Part shown: positions 1-8,720 of the stretch, piece after piece
How positions within the stretch are numbered: the stretch's first letter is position 1
How the letters are laid out: each line of letters opens with the position of its first letter
Program-made: the position numbers and the translations under genes
Assembly: GCF_049846925.1 (NCBI RefSeq)
Contig: NZ_JBNCMT010000023.1
Span: 31,904-95,903 of the forward strand
Length of the DNA stretch: 64,000 nucleotides
DNA from: Brevibacillus_H sp049846925
GTDB taxonomy: Bacteria; Bacillota; Bacilli; Brevibacillales; Brevibacillaceae
Direction of reading: 5' to 3'
Notes under the pieces: generated by a model
Seen by the model: the letters and a program-made list of their open reading frames with translations, nothing else
Database searches by the model: none
What the model was told of the DNA's origin: nothing

Positions 1-3000
1 TGGCTTCATTCAAGTCTGCTTCCTGACTACTTAAAAACTCCATGCGCTCCGAAAGACGCTCATACTCTTCGATTGCGCCCAGATTCACCGTGCCCAGTGC
101 GGCAATTTCTTTTTTCAGTTTGTTTACGATCTGCTGCTGTTCGTTGATGGCAAGCTCTGACGGGTATTTCTGCTTTGCCAGCTCATAGCTTAACTCATAT
201 TCTTCAGAAAGTTTATTTAGAAGATGATCCAATTCTACATCGAAGCGATTTTTCTTCACTTCTTCCTGATGCAGAATATCCTCTAATCCTTTCACTTGCT
301 TACGGATTTCTTTAACCTCTACTTCGATTTGTTCTTGAGCAGCAAATAGGGTAGCCCGCTCCGAACGCCGCTCGGCAATCAGGTTGCTGACACGTTCCTT
401 ATCCTGGCGCAGCTCACTGATTTTGCTGTCCAATTCGGTAGTAGATGATTCGTTGTTGCCCTCTAACGCATCGTAGGAGGCCAATGTGCGGTTTGCTTCA
501 TCCCATTCGTGTTGCAAACTGCTCTTTTGCTCGGCAAGACGCTTCACTTGCTCTTGACGGGATTGATACTCCTGCTTAACTTGTGCGGCTTTTACCTTAA
601 GCGAAGTAATGCGTTCGTTCATTTCTTCCTTGTTGGAAAGCTGCTCTTGACGTCTCGTCTCAGCAAGCGCAATTGCCTCTGTCAGTTGTTTCTCTTCTTC
701 TGTGAGGACAAGCAGTTTGTCTTCAGATTGCACCAGCTTCGTTTGAGCATCCTTGATTTCTCGTGAATGCCCCTCCAAATCCTGGGTCAAAAGGAACAGG
801 CGTTCAGACAAATTCTTGCTTTCTGCTTCCACTTGCTGCAACAAGCCCTTGAACTCCTGCTCTCGCAAACGGAAACTCTCACCCTGTGTACGAAGCTCTT
901 CCTGGCGAGCTTCGGTCTCCTGCACCAGACGAGACAATTTTTCGATCGTCTCTTGATGCGAGATAATCTGTTTGTCTACTTCGGCGAGCGTTGTTTCCAG
1001 CTCTTCTGCCTGACGACCACGCCCCAACAAATTGGAGGTGTTCTTTTTCAGCGCACCACCAGTCATGGAACCGCCTGCGTTCACCAAGTCTCCATCTAAT
1101 GTAACGACACGATAGCGGTACCCTAGCATGCGAGCGACCTGGTTAGCTTGCTCCAGTGTCTCTGTCACAATGACGGTACCAAGCATGGACTCGACAATCG
1201 CACGATAGGTGTTGTCAAAAGAGATTAACTCACTGGCAATCCCGACGACACCCGTTGCCTGTTTCAGCTGCCTCTGGTCTGAATCCTGCAGTGTGCGTGA
1301 CTTGATTACGGAAAGCGGCAGGAACGTCGCTCGTCCCAAGTTATTTTTCTTCAAGTAGGCAATTGCGTCACGGCCTGCTACTTCGTCGTTTACGACTACG
1401 TTTTGCAAGGCACCGCCCAACGCAACTTCTACTGCTGTTTCCACTTTCTCAGGCACTTTGATCAACTCGGCAACGGCACCGTGGATACCTTTCATTCCTT
1501 TGTCCCGTGCTTTGAGAATTTCTTTAACGCCTTGCTGGAAACCGCTGAATTCAGCCTGCATCTCTTTAATTAGATCAAGACGGGACTTCAAGGATTCACG
1601 ACGTTGCTCATCTTGTCTGAGCAACTGACGGGCTTTTTCCACCTGAAGCTGATTGTTTTTCATCGCTTCTATTAATTCTTTATAGGTCGTAAGCGATGCT
1701 TGTATACTCTCTTCAAGCTGGGAAAGTTCTTTTGTGTATTCATTTTGTTTGGTTAAACGAGCTTGTTCCTCTTGATCGAGCTTCGATTTTTCTTGTGTAA
1801 GGCGATCAATTCTTGCTTGATTGGTCTGTGTTACCTGTTGCAGGTGGCGAATCTCGTTTCGCAGGCTGGCCATTTCATTCAGTTTCTCAAAGTAATCACT
1901 TTTGAGCTTGTCCACATCGTCAGATGCCGCCTGGACAATTTCAGCATATTGAATGCCCGCATCGTCGAGCGATTTTTGCACTTGATCGAGATTTTGCTTG
2001 GCCTCATCCTGCAATTTCAATTCTTCCTGCAATTCTGCTTCGATCGTATGCTGCTTCTCGGTTAACCGGTGCAACTGCTCCATGGTCGCTTGTCGGTTGG
2101 CTACCAGGTTACGCTGACGCTCCTTGAGTACTTCCCGTTGACCTTCGACCTTCTCCGTCTCTTCACTCACCGTCAGGAGTATTTGCTGCAACTCTTCGAT
2201 CGATTGGTCGATCTGGGTGACTTTGAAACGAGCCTGCTCCAGATCAGCTTCACGGGTGCTGGCTTGTGTCGAGAGCTGCACCAATTCCCCCTGCAAGCGA
2301 TCGACTCGCTGGTTCGCTTCTTCCCATTTCTCATGTGTGGCTTCGATTTGTTGCACATAGAGAGCTACCTCGTGAGTCTTGAGCTGTTTGCTTAATTCCA
2401 AATAGGATTTGGCTTTCTCTGCTTGCTCGGCAAGCGGTCCGACCTGTTCCGAAATTTCGCTTACAATATCGTGAATACGAACGAGGTTCTGTTCCGTTTC
2501 ATCCAGCTTTTTCTCAGCTTCCCGCTTACGGGACTTGTATTTCACAATACCCGCCGCTTCTTCAAATATGCCACGGCGGTCTTCTGCTTTGGTACTTAGA
2601 ATTTCTTCAATTCGGCCTTGTCCGATAATGGAATAAGCCTCTTTTCCGACACCCGTATCCATGAACAGCTCCATGATGTCCTTGAGACGGCAGGAGCGTT
2701 TGTTAATGTAATATTCACTATCACCTGAACGGTACACCCGTCTGGTCACTGTAACCTCAGAATATTCAAGGTCAAGGGATCGATCCGTGTTATCCAGTGT
2801 CAATGAGACTTCAGCAAAGTTAACCGGCTTGCGTGAGTCGCTTCCGGCAAAAATAATATCCTCCATCTTGGTACCACGCAATGATTTGGCGCTTTGTTCC
2901 CCTAACACCCAGCGTATAGCATCTGATACGTTACTTTTGCCGCTGCCATTTGGCCCGACAACTGCAGTAACACCCGGTACAAACTCCAATTCGGTACGAT

Positions 3001-3046
3001 CGGCAAATGATTTAAAGCCGACTATTTCCAACCGTTTCAGATACAT
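1..3046 (-). CDS. smc: Chromosome segregation ATPase SMC (3' end outside window)
   Basis: SMC forms the ring-shaped condensin core that, with ScpA/ScpB, compacts and segregates the chromosome. About 1015 codons are visible. The N-terminus reads MYLKRLEIVGFKSFADR and the Walker A loop GPNGSGKSN lies at residues 31-39. A very long Gln/Glu/Leu-rich coiled coil follows, and the hinge end (NAGGSMTGGALKKN, around position 1050-1090) is recognisable, so the window stops in the returning coiled coil before the C-terminal head. The ATG at 3046 is preceded by TTAGGAGG with 11 nt spacing. In Bacillus rnc sits directly upstream; here a mur operon and repeats separate them. Confidence 0.97.
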   Translation of the reverse strand, partial: MYLKRLEIVGFKSFADRTELEFVPGVTAVVGPNGSGKSNVSDAIRWVLGEQSAKSLRGTKMEDIIFAGSDSRKPVNFAEVSLTLDNTDRSLDLEYSEVTVTRRVYRSGDSEYYINKRSCRLKDIMELFMDTGVGKEAYSIIGQGRIEEILSTKAEDRRGIFEEAAGIVKYKSRKREAEKKLDETEQNLVRIHDIVSEISEQVGPLAEQAEKAKSYLELSKQLKTHEVALYVQQIEATHEKWEEANQRVDRLQGELVQLSTQASTREADLEQARFKVTQIDQSIEELQQILLTVSEETEKVEGQREVLKERQRNLVANRQATMEQLHRLTEKQHTIEAELQEELKLQDEAKQNLDQVQKSLDDAGIQYAEIVQAASDDVDKLKSDYFEKLNEMASLRNEIRHLQQVTQTNQARIDRLTQEKSKLDQEEQARLTKQNEYTKELSQLEESIQASLTTYKELIEAMKNNQLQVEKARQLLRQDEQRRESLKSRLDLIKEMQAEFSGFQQGVKEILKARDKGMKGIHGAVAELIKVPEKVETAVEVALGGALQNVVVNDEVAGRDAIAYLKKNNLGRATFLPLSVIKSRTLQDSDQRQLKQATGVVGIASELISFDNTYRAIVESMLGTVIVTETLEQANQVARMLGYRYRVVTLDGDLVNAGGSMTGGALKKNTSNLLGRGRQAEELETTLAEVDKQIISHQETIEKLSRLVQETEARQEELRTQGESFRLREQEFKGLLQQVEAESKNLSERLFLLTQDLEGHSREIKDAQTKLVQSEDKLLVLTEEEKQLTEAIALAETRRQEQLSNKEEMNERITSLKVKAAQVKQEYQSRQEQVKRLAEQKSSLQHEWDEANRTLASYDALEGNNESSTTELDSKISELRQDKERVSNLIAERRSERATLFAAQEQIEVEVKEIRKQVKGLEDILHQEEVKKNRFDVELDHLLNKLSEEYELSYELAKQKYPSELAINEQQQIVNKLKKEIAALGTVNLGAIEEYERLSERMEFLSSQEADLNEA

Positions 3047-3255
3047 ACGTGCTTCATCCTCCTAATTCAAAACGGTCATGACCGTTTTTTGACCGCAAGC
3101 GGTCACATCCACTTTTATGACAAGGTACCTCAGCGTCACACCTGGCATCTACTTCGGTAAAAACGTCGAGACGTTTTTCACTGAAAAGATAACCAAAAAC
3201 TTCGGTGCAGCCAATTTTAAAATAATTACTTCTGTATAACTGTATTATTTTATCA
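3047..3255 (-). promoter_or_regulatory. smc leader with possible extended -10 promoter
   Basis: The leader of smc holds a possible extended -10 box (TGATAAAAT, TG plus TAAAAT, minus strand at about 3247-3255) without a convincing -35. If used, the transcript would carry the whole three-palindrome repeat (3069-3180) just before the smc ribosome binding site. The assignment is weak. Confidence 0.3.
3069..3180. repeat. Three-palindrome intergenic repeat, copy 1
   Basis: Three hairpin-forming palindromes lie in series: AAAACGGTCATGACCGTTTT (3069-3088, perfect), TGACCGCAAGCGGTCA (3090-3105) and AAAAACGTCGAGACGTTTTT (3159-3178). The 53 bases between the second and third are largely conserved in copy 2 at 14923-15036. 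Copy 3 is at 29690-29820. The first palindrome ends just upstream of the smc ribosome binding site. The element codes for nothing obvious. Confidence 0.85.
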
Positions 3256-3281
3256 TAGAACGAAAGGGGAGAGAAGATAAG

Positions 3282-3416
3282 AAAAGACTTCGTCCGTTTA
3301 CGCTCAGTGGAAGTTCGCAAAGAAGATCATCAAGTCCGTTCTTCCACCTCTCATCGGGTGGCTGAAACGTCGCTCAGTATCACTTCCAAGGAGACTGAAA
3401 GCGGACGAAGTCTTTT
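3282..3416. repeat. MITE-like inverted repeat
   Basis: Perfect 15-bp arms AAAAGACTTCGTCCG (3282-3296) and CGGACGAAGTCTTTT (3402-3416) bound about 105 bp. Similarity between the arms continues imperfectly inward to GGAAG/CTTCC, giving arms of about 34 bp. There is no open reading frame. It looks like a small non-autonomous element or a large hairpin between the mur terminator and the smc leader. No clear target-site duplication is visible. Confidence 0.6.
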
Positions 3417-3424
3417 GATATGAG

Positions 3425-3469
3425 AAAAAGGACTGCCCCATAAGTAGCACCCTACTGTCGGGACAATCC
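3425..3469 (-). terminator. Rho-independent terminator of mur operon
   Basis: On the minus strand GGATTGTCCC and GGGGCAGTCC pair over 10 bp (with G-U pairs) and are followed by TTTTT. It lies 19 bp past the mupG stop codon. Confidence 0.85.
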
Positions 3470-3487
3470 TTCCGTTCCTCTATACTT

Positions 3488-4510
3488 CTATTCTTCTGTA
3501 CACTCCAAGTATACTAGCTGACCAGGTTGAATCAGGTCGAGCAGATGTAGATCTGCTTCTGCTACTGAACCGACGACATTCACCCTCTCGTCAGCAGCCA
3601 AATCATGCAGCGTGATATGCAGCTCCCCACGATAACGCCCATACAAGTCATTATCTCTCGTTACGGTTCCCCGTGGTCTGACCTGCGAAATGTCATCAGG
3701 TGGAATCGACTCACTTGAGCGAGTATCCATAAATCGCATTACATCACGGGCAAAGTCTGGGCGCGGCCGATAGACTCCACTTTTTACTGCACCGGAGTGA
3801 ATGCGAATGGGAATGATTCTGTTTTGATCGTAGGCAACCAATTGCTCCAACAGTCCCTCGCCAGGCTCAGGATCACCGACATATACATCATCGATTCCCG
3901 CTGAGAAAAGTTCGATTGTAGCATGGAACGGATCAAGGCTCCGGTGGGACTCCAACGTAGGCAACCCCTCTAACAGCGGCCCTCGCTTCTCACCACGCCC
4001 GGCGACAAAGGCAGCCACTCTGATGTCATGGCGTTTGTACAACTCCGTCTGTTTCTGAAAAAAGGCTTCGTCCAATCCCGTCTCTTTACGTGGATAAAAA
4101 TTGTGCCAGGCAATCAACTGATTGGTGTCAAAGCCTCTTAATAACAACTCCAGCAAATCTCGTTCCAATACAATGCTGGCATTTAAGGCGATTTGAAACT
4201 GCTGGGAAAGCTCGATGATCGTCTCGTAGTCAAAGAAATCATCCAATCGTAGGCCCACTACCCCAAGTGACCGCAGTTCCGAAAGATCATTCAACCCCAA
4301 ATGACCCGGTGTCCTCATCGACACATCTGCGTACACGTGAACTCCCAAATCCTTTGCCAATTGCAATAACTGTTTGGCCCGATTCGCCAACTCTCCTGAC
4401 TCTTCGGGAATGTGGAGCGAGGTAAAGGCGTTGGTCACACCTTTCCCCGCCGCTTCCGTCAATCGCTGTTCAGCTAATGGATCGTTTAAATAGAAGGAAA
4501 TTCCGATCAT
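3488..4510 (-). CDS. mupG: 6-phospho-N-acetylmuramidase MupG (DUF871 family)
   Basis: This 340-residue protein starts MIGISFYLNDPLAEQRL and has the TIM-barrel features of DUF871 (YADVSMRTPGHLG, GLRLDDFF, AWHNFYPRKETGLDEAFF). The characterised Staphylococcus MupG cleaves MurNAc-6-phosphate-GlcNAc in the cytoplasm. The ATG overlaps the murP stop codon by 4 nt (ATGA), so the two are translationally coupled. With murQ, murR and murP it makes a complete route for the cell-wall disaccharide: import with phosphorylation, cleavage, then lactyl-ether hydrolysis. The function follows from family and context; no activity can be read from sequence alone. Confidence 0.9.
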   Translation of the reverse strand: MIGISFYLNDPLAEQRLTEAAGKGVTNAFTSLHIPEESGELANRAKQLLQLAKDLGVHVYADVSMRTPGHLGLNDLSELRSLGVVGLRLDDFFDYETIIELSQQFQIALNASIVLERDLLELLLRGFDTNQLIAWHNFYPRKETGLDEAFFQKQTELYKRHDIRVAAFVAGRGEKRGPLLEGLPTLESHRSLDPFHATIELFSAGIDDVYVGDPEPGEGLLEQLVAYDQNRIIPIRIHSGAVKSGVYRPRPDFARDVMRFMDTRSSESIPPDDISQVRPRGTVTRDNDLYGRYRGELHITLHDLAADERVNVVGSVAEADLHLLDLIQPGQLVYLECTEE

Positions 4511-5892
4511 TCAAACTCACTCGCCATTTCATCTTTAAAGCCGAACAAGTATGTGCAGATAAAACCAGCAATATAAGCAATGAGAAGCCCAACCAGATAA
4601 AGCAGAATTTGATGAGGCAGGACGATAAAGGTCAAAGGCAAGCCAGAAACACCAACAGCAACCGTAGCAACGCTAAAGTATGCTTGGAAGGCTGCACCGA
4701 AACCGGCACCAAGGCACGCTGTAATAAACGGACGACCAAGCGGCAAGGTTACACCGAAAATCAGTGGTTCCCCGATTCCCAACATCCCCGCAGGAAGCGC
4801 ACCGCCGACAGCACGTTTCAGACGTGGTTTTTTGGTTTTCATGTAAATCGCAAACGCCGCACCAACCTGACCCGCACCACCCATGGCAAGAATCGGCAAA
4901 AGTGGATCGTTACCGATTGAATTGATCAGCTCAAGGTGTACTGGTGTCAACCCTTGGTGCAATCCAGTTACTACAAGCGGCAGGAAGGTTGCTCCCAAAA
5001 CGAAGCCAGCGACAATTCCGCCCATGTTAAGAATAGCGAGCAAACCTTGTGTAATTCCTGCAGAGATCCAGCCACCAACCGGCATAAAAACAAAATACGT
5101 TACGATACCAGTAATCAAAAGCGTGATGGTTGGTGTCAAAATGATATCCAATGCTGCCGGGATAAAGCGACGAACTCGTTTTTCAACAAAAGCGATAAAA
5201 ATGGCAGCTAACAGAACCCCGATTAACCCGCCACGACCTGGCAAGAGCTTCTCACCGAAAAGCGTAATCTTGGCTACCTCCGGGTTGATGATCAATATCC
5301 CAGCCAAGGCGCCGAGTGCCGGAGTTCCGCCGAATTCTTTGGCTGCATTGATCCCGACAAGTACGCCCAAATAGGCAAATAACCCGCCACCGATAACAGT
5401 CAAAATAATAGCAATTTGCGAATCAGCAGGAAGCCACCCAGCCTGAACAACCCCTTTGGACAGACCTGTGATCAATCCAGATGCGACAAGGGCCGGAATT
5501 AGCGGGATAAAAATGCTGGCAATTCGCCGTAAAAATAGCTTAAAAGGAGTGGCATTCTTTTCTTTCAGCTCTGCCTTTTTCTTGTCTGCAAGCGCTTTCA
5601 GATCAAGCTCACTGGATGCCGCTGCTGACGCCCCAGACGCCTGCAACAATTTGCCGAATTCCTCTGACACATGATTGACAGTTCCTGGTCCAACAATGAT
5701 CTGGAGTGTCTCTTCCTCCACCACGCCCATGACGCCTTCTATTTTCTTCAAGGCATCCTTGTTTACCTGAGCTGGGTCTTGCGGTGTAACACGCAGACGG
5801 GTCATGCAATGTGTGTACGAGACTACGTTAGTTGGTCCGCCTAAAGACTCCAAGATTGCGGCGGCCAGGACTTGATGTTTCTTCTCAGCCAT
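4507..5892 (-). CDS. murP: MurNAc/MurNAc-GlcNAc PTS transporter, EIIBC
   Basis: This 461-residue membrane permease imports and phosphorylates a MurNAc sugar or disaccharide. Residues 1-85 form the EIIB domain with the phosphorylated cysteine in HCMTRLRV (Cys29). The rest is a multispanning EIIC domain of the glucose family, with many GLI/GVL helices and the GIGEPLIFGVTLPLGRPF loop. There is no EIIA domain, so phosphate must come from an EIIA encoded elsewhere, as is known for MurP proteins. The ATG is preceded by AAAGGGAGG. It lies between murR (77 bp gap) and mupG (4-nt overlap). Confidence 0.9.
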   Translation of the reverse strand: MAEKKHQVLAAAILESLGGPTNVVSYTHCMTRLRVTPQDPAQVNKDALKKIEGVMGVVEEETLQIIVGPGTVNHVSEEFGKLLQASGASAAASSELDLKALADKKKAELKEKNATPFKLFLRRIASIFIPLIPALVASGLITGLSKGVVQAGWLPADSQIAIILTVIGGGLFAYLGVLVGINAAKEFGGTPALGALAGILIINPEVAKITLFGEKLLPGRGGLIGVLLAAIFIAFVEKRVRRFIPAALDIILTPTITLLITGIVTYFVFMPVGGWISAGITQGLLAILNMGGIVAGFVLGATFLPLVVTGLHQGLTPVHLELINSIGNDPLLPILAMGGAGQVGAAFAIYMKTKKPRLKRAVGGALPAGMLGIGEPLIFGVTLPLGRPFITACLGAGFGAAFQAYFSVATVAVGVSGLPLTFIVLPHQILLYLVGLLIAYIAGFICTYLFGFKDEMASEFE

Positions 5893-5969
5893 AAGAATGT
5901 ACCTCCCTTTTGTCAGGTATTTATGTTTTTGTTACCGTACTGCTGCTTTTGGATGATCAAGTAAGAGCA

Positions 5970-6827
5970 TCACTTGTTTTTCTTGGTGATAAACCGAATT
6001 GCTTCTCTCGTCTTGTCAATGTAATCGACTGTCTCCTCATACTGCTGAGACGCCATGCACAGGAACAAAATATCGATCAGATGCAGTTGAGCGATACGAG
6101 AGGATGTCGCTGCACTCCGAAAAGGAGCTTCATTTGAATAGGAAGTAAACAAGTGAATATCAGAAAGAGTGGCCACCGTAGACTGCCCAAATCTGGTCAA
6201 GCTGATGGTCTTCACGCCACGCTCTTTGGCAAGTGACATCATATTCACCACTTCCGGTGTTTCGCCCGAAAATGATATGCCAAAAACTACGTCATCTTCA
6301 TTCGCATTAGCAATCAGTGCTGCAACAAGATGGGCATCGGTGAAGGCTGTAGCCGCTTTGTTGATACGCAGGAGCTTTTGCTGAGCATCGGTTGCAATAA
6401 TACTTGAGGCACCAATTCCAAAGAAATGGACCGTTTTTGCCTTCAGCAAGGCAGAGACAGCTTGTTCCAGCATGTCATAATTGATGATTTCTGCCGTGTC
6501 ACGCAGACTCTGAATGCTGTTGTTGGTTGTCTTTTGTACGATGGAGTACATCGATTCGTCCGGCTCAATGTCCCGGTATCCCTGTTCGGCTGGCTTGGTC
6601 AAGTCGCCTGCCACCCGCAGTTTCAATTCCTGAAAACCCTTGAGCCCAAGCGATTTACATAATCGGATCACCGCTGAACTACTCGTATTTGTGCTCGTAC
6701 CCAAATCACCAACGGTCATGTTCACTGCTTCATGAGGGAATTCCAACATGTATTCTGCAATTTTTCGTTCAGATGCCGGAAGCTGTTCTAGCATACTCTC
6801 CAGCATCTTCAAGCCACCAGTTGCCAA
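5970..6827 (-). CDS. murR: RpiR-family regulator MurR
   Basis: This 285-residue regulator has an N-terminal RpiR helix-turn-helix (MTVGDLGTSTNTSSSAVIRLCKSLG) and a C-terminal SIS sugar-phosphate-binding domain (FGIGASSIIATDAQQKL; FSGETPEVV). RpiR proteins sense sugar phosphates; in the mur context the ligand is probably MurNAc-6-phosphate. The start is TTG at 6827, chosen because GGAAGGAGG lies 8-10 nt upstream. It is 22 bp after murQ in the same operon. A likely binding site is the perfect inverted repeat at 7890-7904. Confidence 0.88.
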   Translation of the reverse strand: MATGGLKMLESMLEQLPASERKIAEYMLEFPHEAVNMTVGDLGTSTNTSSSAVIRLCKSLGLKGFQELKLRVAGDLTKPAEQGYRDIEPDESMYSIVQKTTNNSIQSLRDTAEIINYDMLEQAVSALLKAKTVHFFGIGASSIIATDAQQKLLRINKAATAFTDAHLVAALIANANEDDVVFGISFSGETPEVVNMMSLAKERGVKTISLTRFGQSTVATLSDIHLFTSYSNEAPFRSAATSSRIAQLHLIDILFLCMASQQYEETVDYIDKTREAIRFITKKNK

Positions 6828-6849
6828 AAACCCTTCCTCCTTCCACTCG

Positions 6850-7752
6850 TTATTTCAATGAAATGGCGCTGCGCACATAACCATTGGCTCTGTTCAGCAG
6901 TTCCTTTGCTTCCGCATAGTCAGCGCCAGTTTTAATCATCACAATGGATGTCTTTACTTCCTGATTCGCCTGTTCCAACGTCGCCATCGCCGTTTCATAG
7001 GAAACCCCGGTGATGGTTCGTATGATCTGAACCGCGCGTTCTTTCAGCTTGTGGTTGCTGATATTCACGTCGATCATCAGATTTTCGTACACTTTGCCCA
7101 AGCGAATCATGGCAGCCGTTGAAATCATATTCAGCACCATTTTATGAGCTGTCCCCGCCTTCATCCTCGTTGAACCTGTCAGCACTTCCGGCCCGACGAT
7201 CACTTCGATTGCCTGTTCTGCGAATTGACTAATGGCTGCATTCTCATTACAGGACAATGCAACGGTATTTGCTCCGATGCTTCTCGCATACTGCAAGGCA
7301 CCAATCACATAAGGTGTTCGGCCGCTTGCAGCAATTCCAATAACGGTGTCTTTGCCTGTCAAGTTGATATTCTTGAGATCAGCTTCTCCTAGCTCCGGTT
7401 TGTCTTCTGCCCCTTCTACTGCTTTGACAAACGCATTCTGGCCACCCGCAATAAGACCAATTACCATGTCAGGAGATGTACTGAAGGTCGGAGGACACTC
7501 TACCGCATCAAGGACACCCAGTCGTCCACTGGTTCCAGCACCGATATAAATTAATCGTCCGCCTTGTTGCAAGGAAGCAAAGGCAAAATCGACTGCCACT
7601 TGCACTTCTGCCAGAACTTTCTGAACAGCAAGGGCAACCTGTTGATCCTCATCATTTATCGCTTTCAATATACTCAGTGTATCTGCTGTATCAATTTGCT
7701 TCGTCTGACTATTCCGTAATTCGGTTGTAAGTATACTCAGATTCTCTTCCAC
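6850..7752 (-). CDS. murQ: N-acetylmuramic acid 6-phosphate etherase
   Basis: MurQ removes D-lactate from MurNAc-6-phosphate to give GlcNAc-6-phosphate. The 300-residue protein has the SIS fold with IYIGAGTSGRLGVLDA, the catalytic-Glu segment DAVECPPTF, GIAASGRTPYV and TAHKMVLNMIS, and the usual family length. It is the first gene of the mur operon. It starts with GTG at 7752 behind a weak AAAGGGA site. A sigma-A-type promoter lies about 125 bp upstream. Confidence 0.95.
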   Translation of the reverse strand: MEENLSILTTELRNSQTKQIDTADTLSILKAINDEDQQVALAVQKVLAEVQVAVDFAFASLQQGGRLIYIGAGTSGRLGVLDAVECPPTFSTSPDMVIGLIAGGQNAFVKAVEGAEDKPELGEADLKNINLTGKDTVIGIAASGRTPYVIGALQYARSIGANTVALSCNENAAISQFAEQAIEVIVGPEVLTGSTRMKAGTAHKMVLNMISTAAMIRLGKVYENLMIDVNISNHKLKERAVQIIRTITGVSYETAMATLEQANQEVKTSIVMIKTGADYAEAKELLNRANGYVRSAISLK

Positions 7753-7775
7753 TTTTGATCAGTCCCTTTATAGGA

Positions 7776-7807
7776 AGTTCAAAAAGTCCGGTCCTCCTTT
7801 TTGAACT
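7776..7807 (-). promoter_or_regulatory. Leader hairpin in mur operon 5' UTR
   Basis: A perfect 11-bp stem AGTTCAAAAAG / CTTTTTGAACT with a 10-nt loop lies between the predicted mur promoter and murQ. No T-run follows on the minus strand, so it is not a classical terminator. It encloses a good unused AGGAGG. An mRNA-stability or attenuation role is possible. Confidence 0.5.
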
Positions 7808-7876
7808 ACCATTTTATTGTTTTATATGAGCTGCTTGGACTTATCTTTTGTATTTTTGAAATGTACTTATGGCTTT

Positions 7877-7905
7877 ATTATATCCCTCCTGAAATTATAT
7901 TTCAA
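7877..7905 (-). promoter_or_regulatory. mur operon sigma-A promoter with probable MurR operator
   Basis: On the minus strand TTGAAA (7900-7905), a 17-bp spacer and TATAAT (7877-7882) form a near-consensus promoter. The perfect inverted repeat TGAAATTATATTTCA (7890-7904) overlaps the -35 box and half the spacer, where a repressor would block RNA polymerase. Assigning it to MurR is inference from context. Confidence 0.75.
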
Positions 7906-7947
7906 CATTTTCGTTTTATTACTGAAATTTTATGTCGGAATGAATAA

Positions 7948-7981
7948 TAAAAAACCGCACCACCTTAATCGGCGATACGGT
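7948..7981 (-). terminator. Terminator of the fap/fab/rnc operon
   Basis: On the minus strand ACCGTATCGCC and GGTGGTGCGGT form an 11-bp stem (with G-U pairs) around GATTAA, followed by six T. It begins 14 bp past the rnc stop. Confidence 0.88.
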
Positions 7982-7994
7982 CTCTTTCACTTTC

Positions 7995-8696
7995 TTATTT
8001 AGCACCCAATTGAATTAACGCTCTAGCAGCCGCCTGTTGTTCAGCTTCCTTCTTGGAACGTCCAATTCCTACCCCAAGCTGGGCATTGTTCAAAAGCACT
8101 TCCGAGACGAACTCACGATTATGAGCAGGCCCTTTCTCCTGAATAATGCGGTATTGGATCTCGCCCAAGTTGTCTTGTTGCACATATTCTTGTAACTGAC
8201 TTTTGAAATCCGTAACCTGCGTGAATTCACCTTTGTCAATTCGCGGGTACACGTATTTCTCCATGAAATTAAATACTGCATCAAGACCCTGATCAATGTA
8301 CAAGGCGCCGATGAAGGCTTCGAACACGTCAGCTAGAAGGGCAGGGCGTTGTCGACCACCAGTTAATTCTTCTCCTTTTCCCAACAGGACAATATCGCCA
8401 AAATGTAAAAGCTCCGCAAATTTGACCAGTGAAGGCTCACAAACAATAGCCGCACGAAGTTTGGTCATTTCTCCTTCGCTCATTTTAGGAAATGTCTTGT
8501 AAAGAAACTGAGAGACGGTCAGTTCAAGAACAGCATCGCCCAAAAACTCCAGGCGTTCATTATCCTGAATCCGTTTGCCCCTCTGTTCGTTAACATAAGA
8601 AGAATGGGTGAATGCTTGACGCAACACGCTCTCATCCCGAAAGCGAATGCCGATCTCTTCCTGTAGCTGCGTAAAATTCAACACCTTCACCACCAT
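7995..8696 (-). CDS. rnc: Ribonuclease III
   Basis: RNase III cleaves double-stranded RNA in rRNA maturation and mRNA turnover. The 233-residue protein has the catalytic signature NERLEFLGDAVLE and the second acidic motif LADVFEAFIGALYID. A C-terminal double-stranded RNA-binding domain spans about residues 160-230 (FKSQLQEYVQQ, SKKEAEQQAA). The ATG at 8696 has AGAGGGA upstream; nearby GTG codons are alternatives. It is the last gene of the fatty acid operon and is followed by a strong terminator, which uncouples it from smc. Confidence 0.96.
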   Translation of the reverse strand: MVVKVLNFTQLQEEIGIRFRDESVLRQAFTHSSYVNEQRGKRIQDNERLEFLGDAVLELTVSQFLYKTFPKMSEGEMTKLRAAIVCEPSLVKFAELLHFGDIVLLGKGEELTGGRQRPALLADVFEAFIGALYIDQGLDAVFNFMEKYVYPRIDKGEFTQVTDFKSQLQEYVQQDNLGEIQYRIIQEKGPAHNREFVSEVLLNNAQLGVGIGRSKKEAEQQAAARALIQLGAK

Positions 8697-8720
8697 TCCA
8701 AAGCATCCCTCTTCTTCTAA

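Noticed and set aside
509..2395. Several plus-strand open frames opposite smc
   Set aside because: They mirror the smc reading frame, lack ribosome sites and have low-complexity composition expected from an antisense coiled-coil gene.
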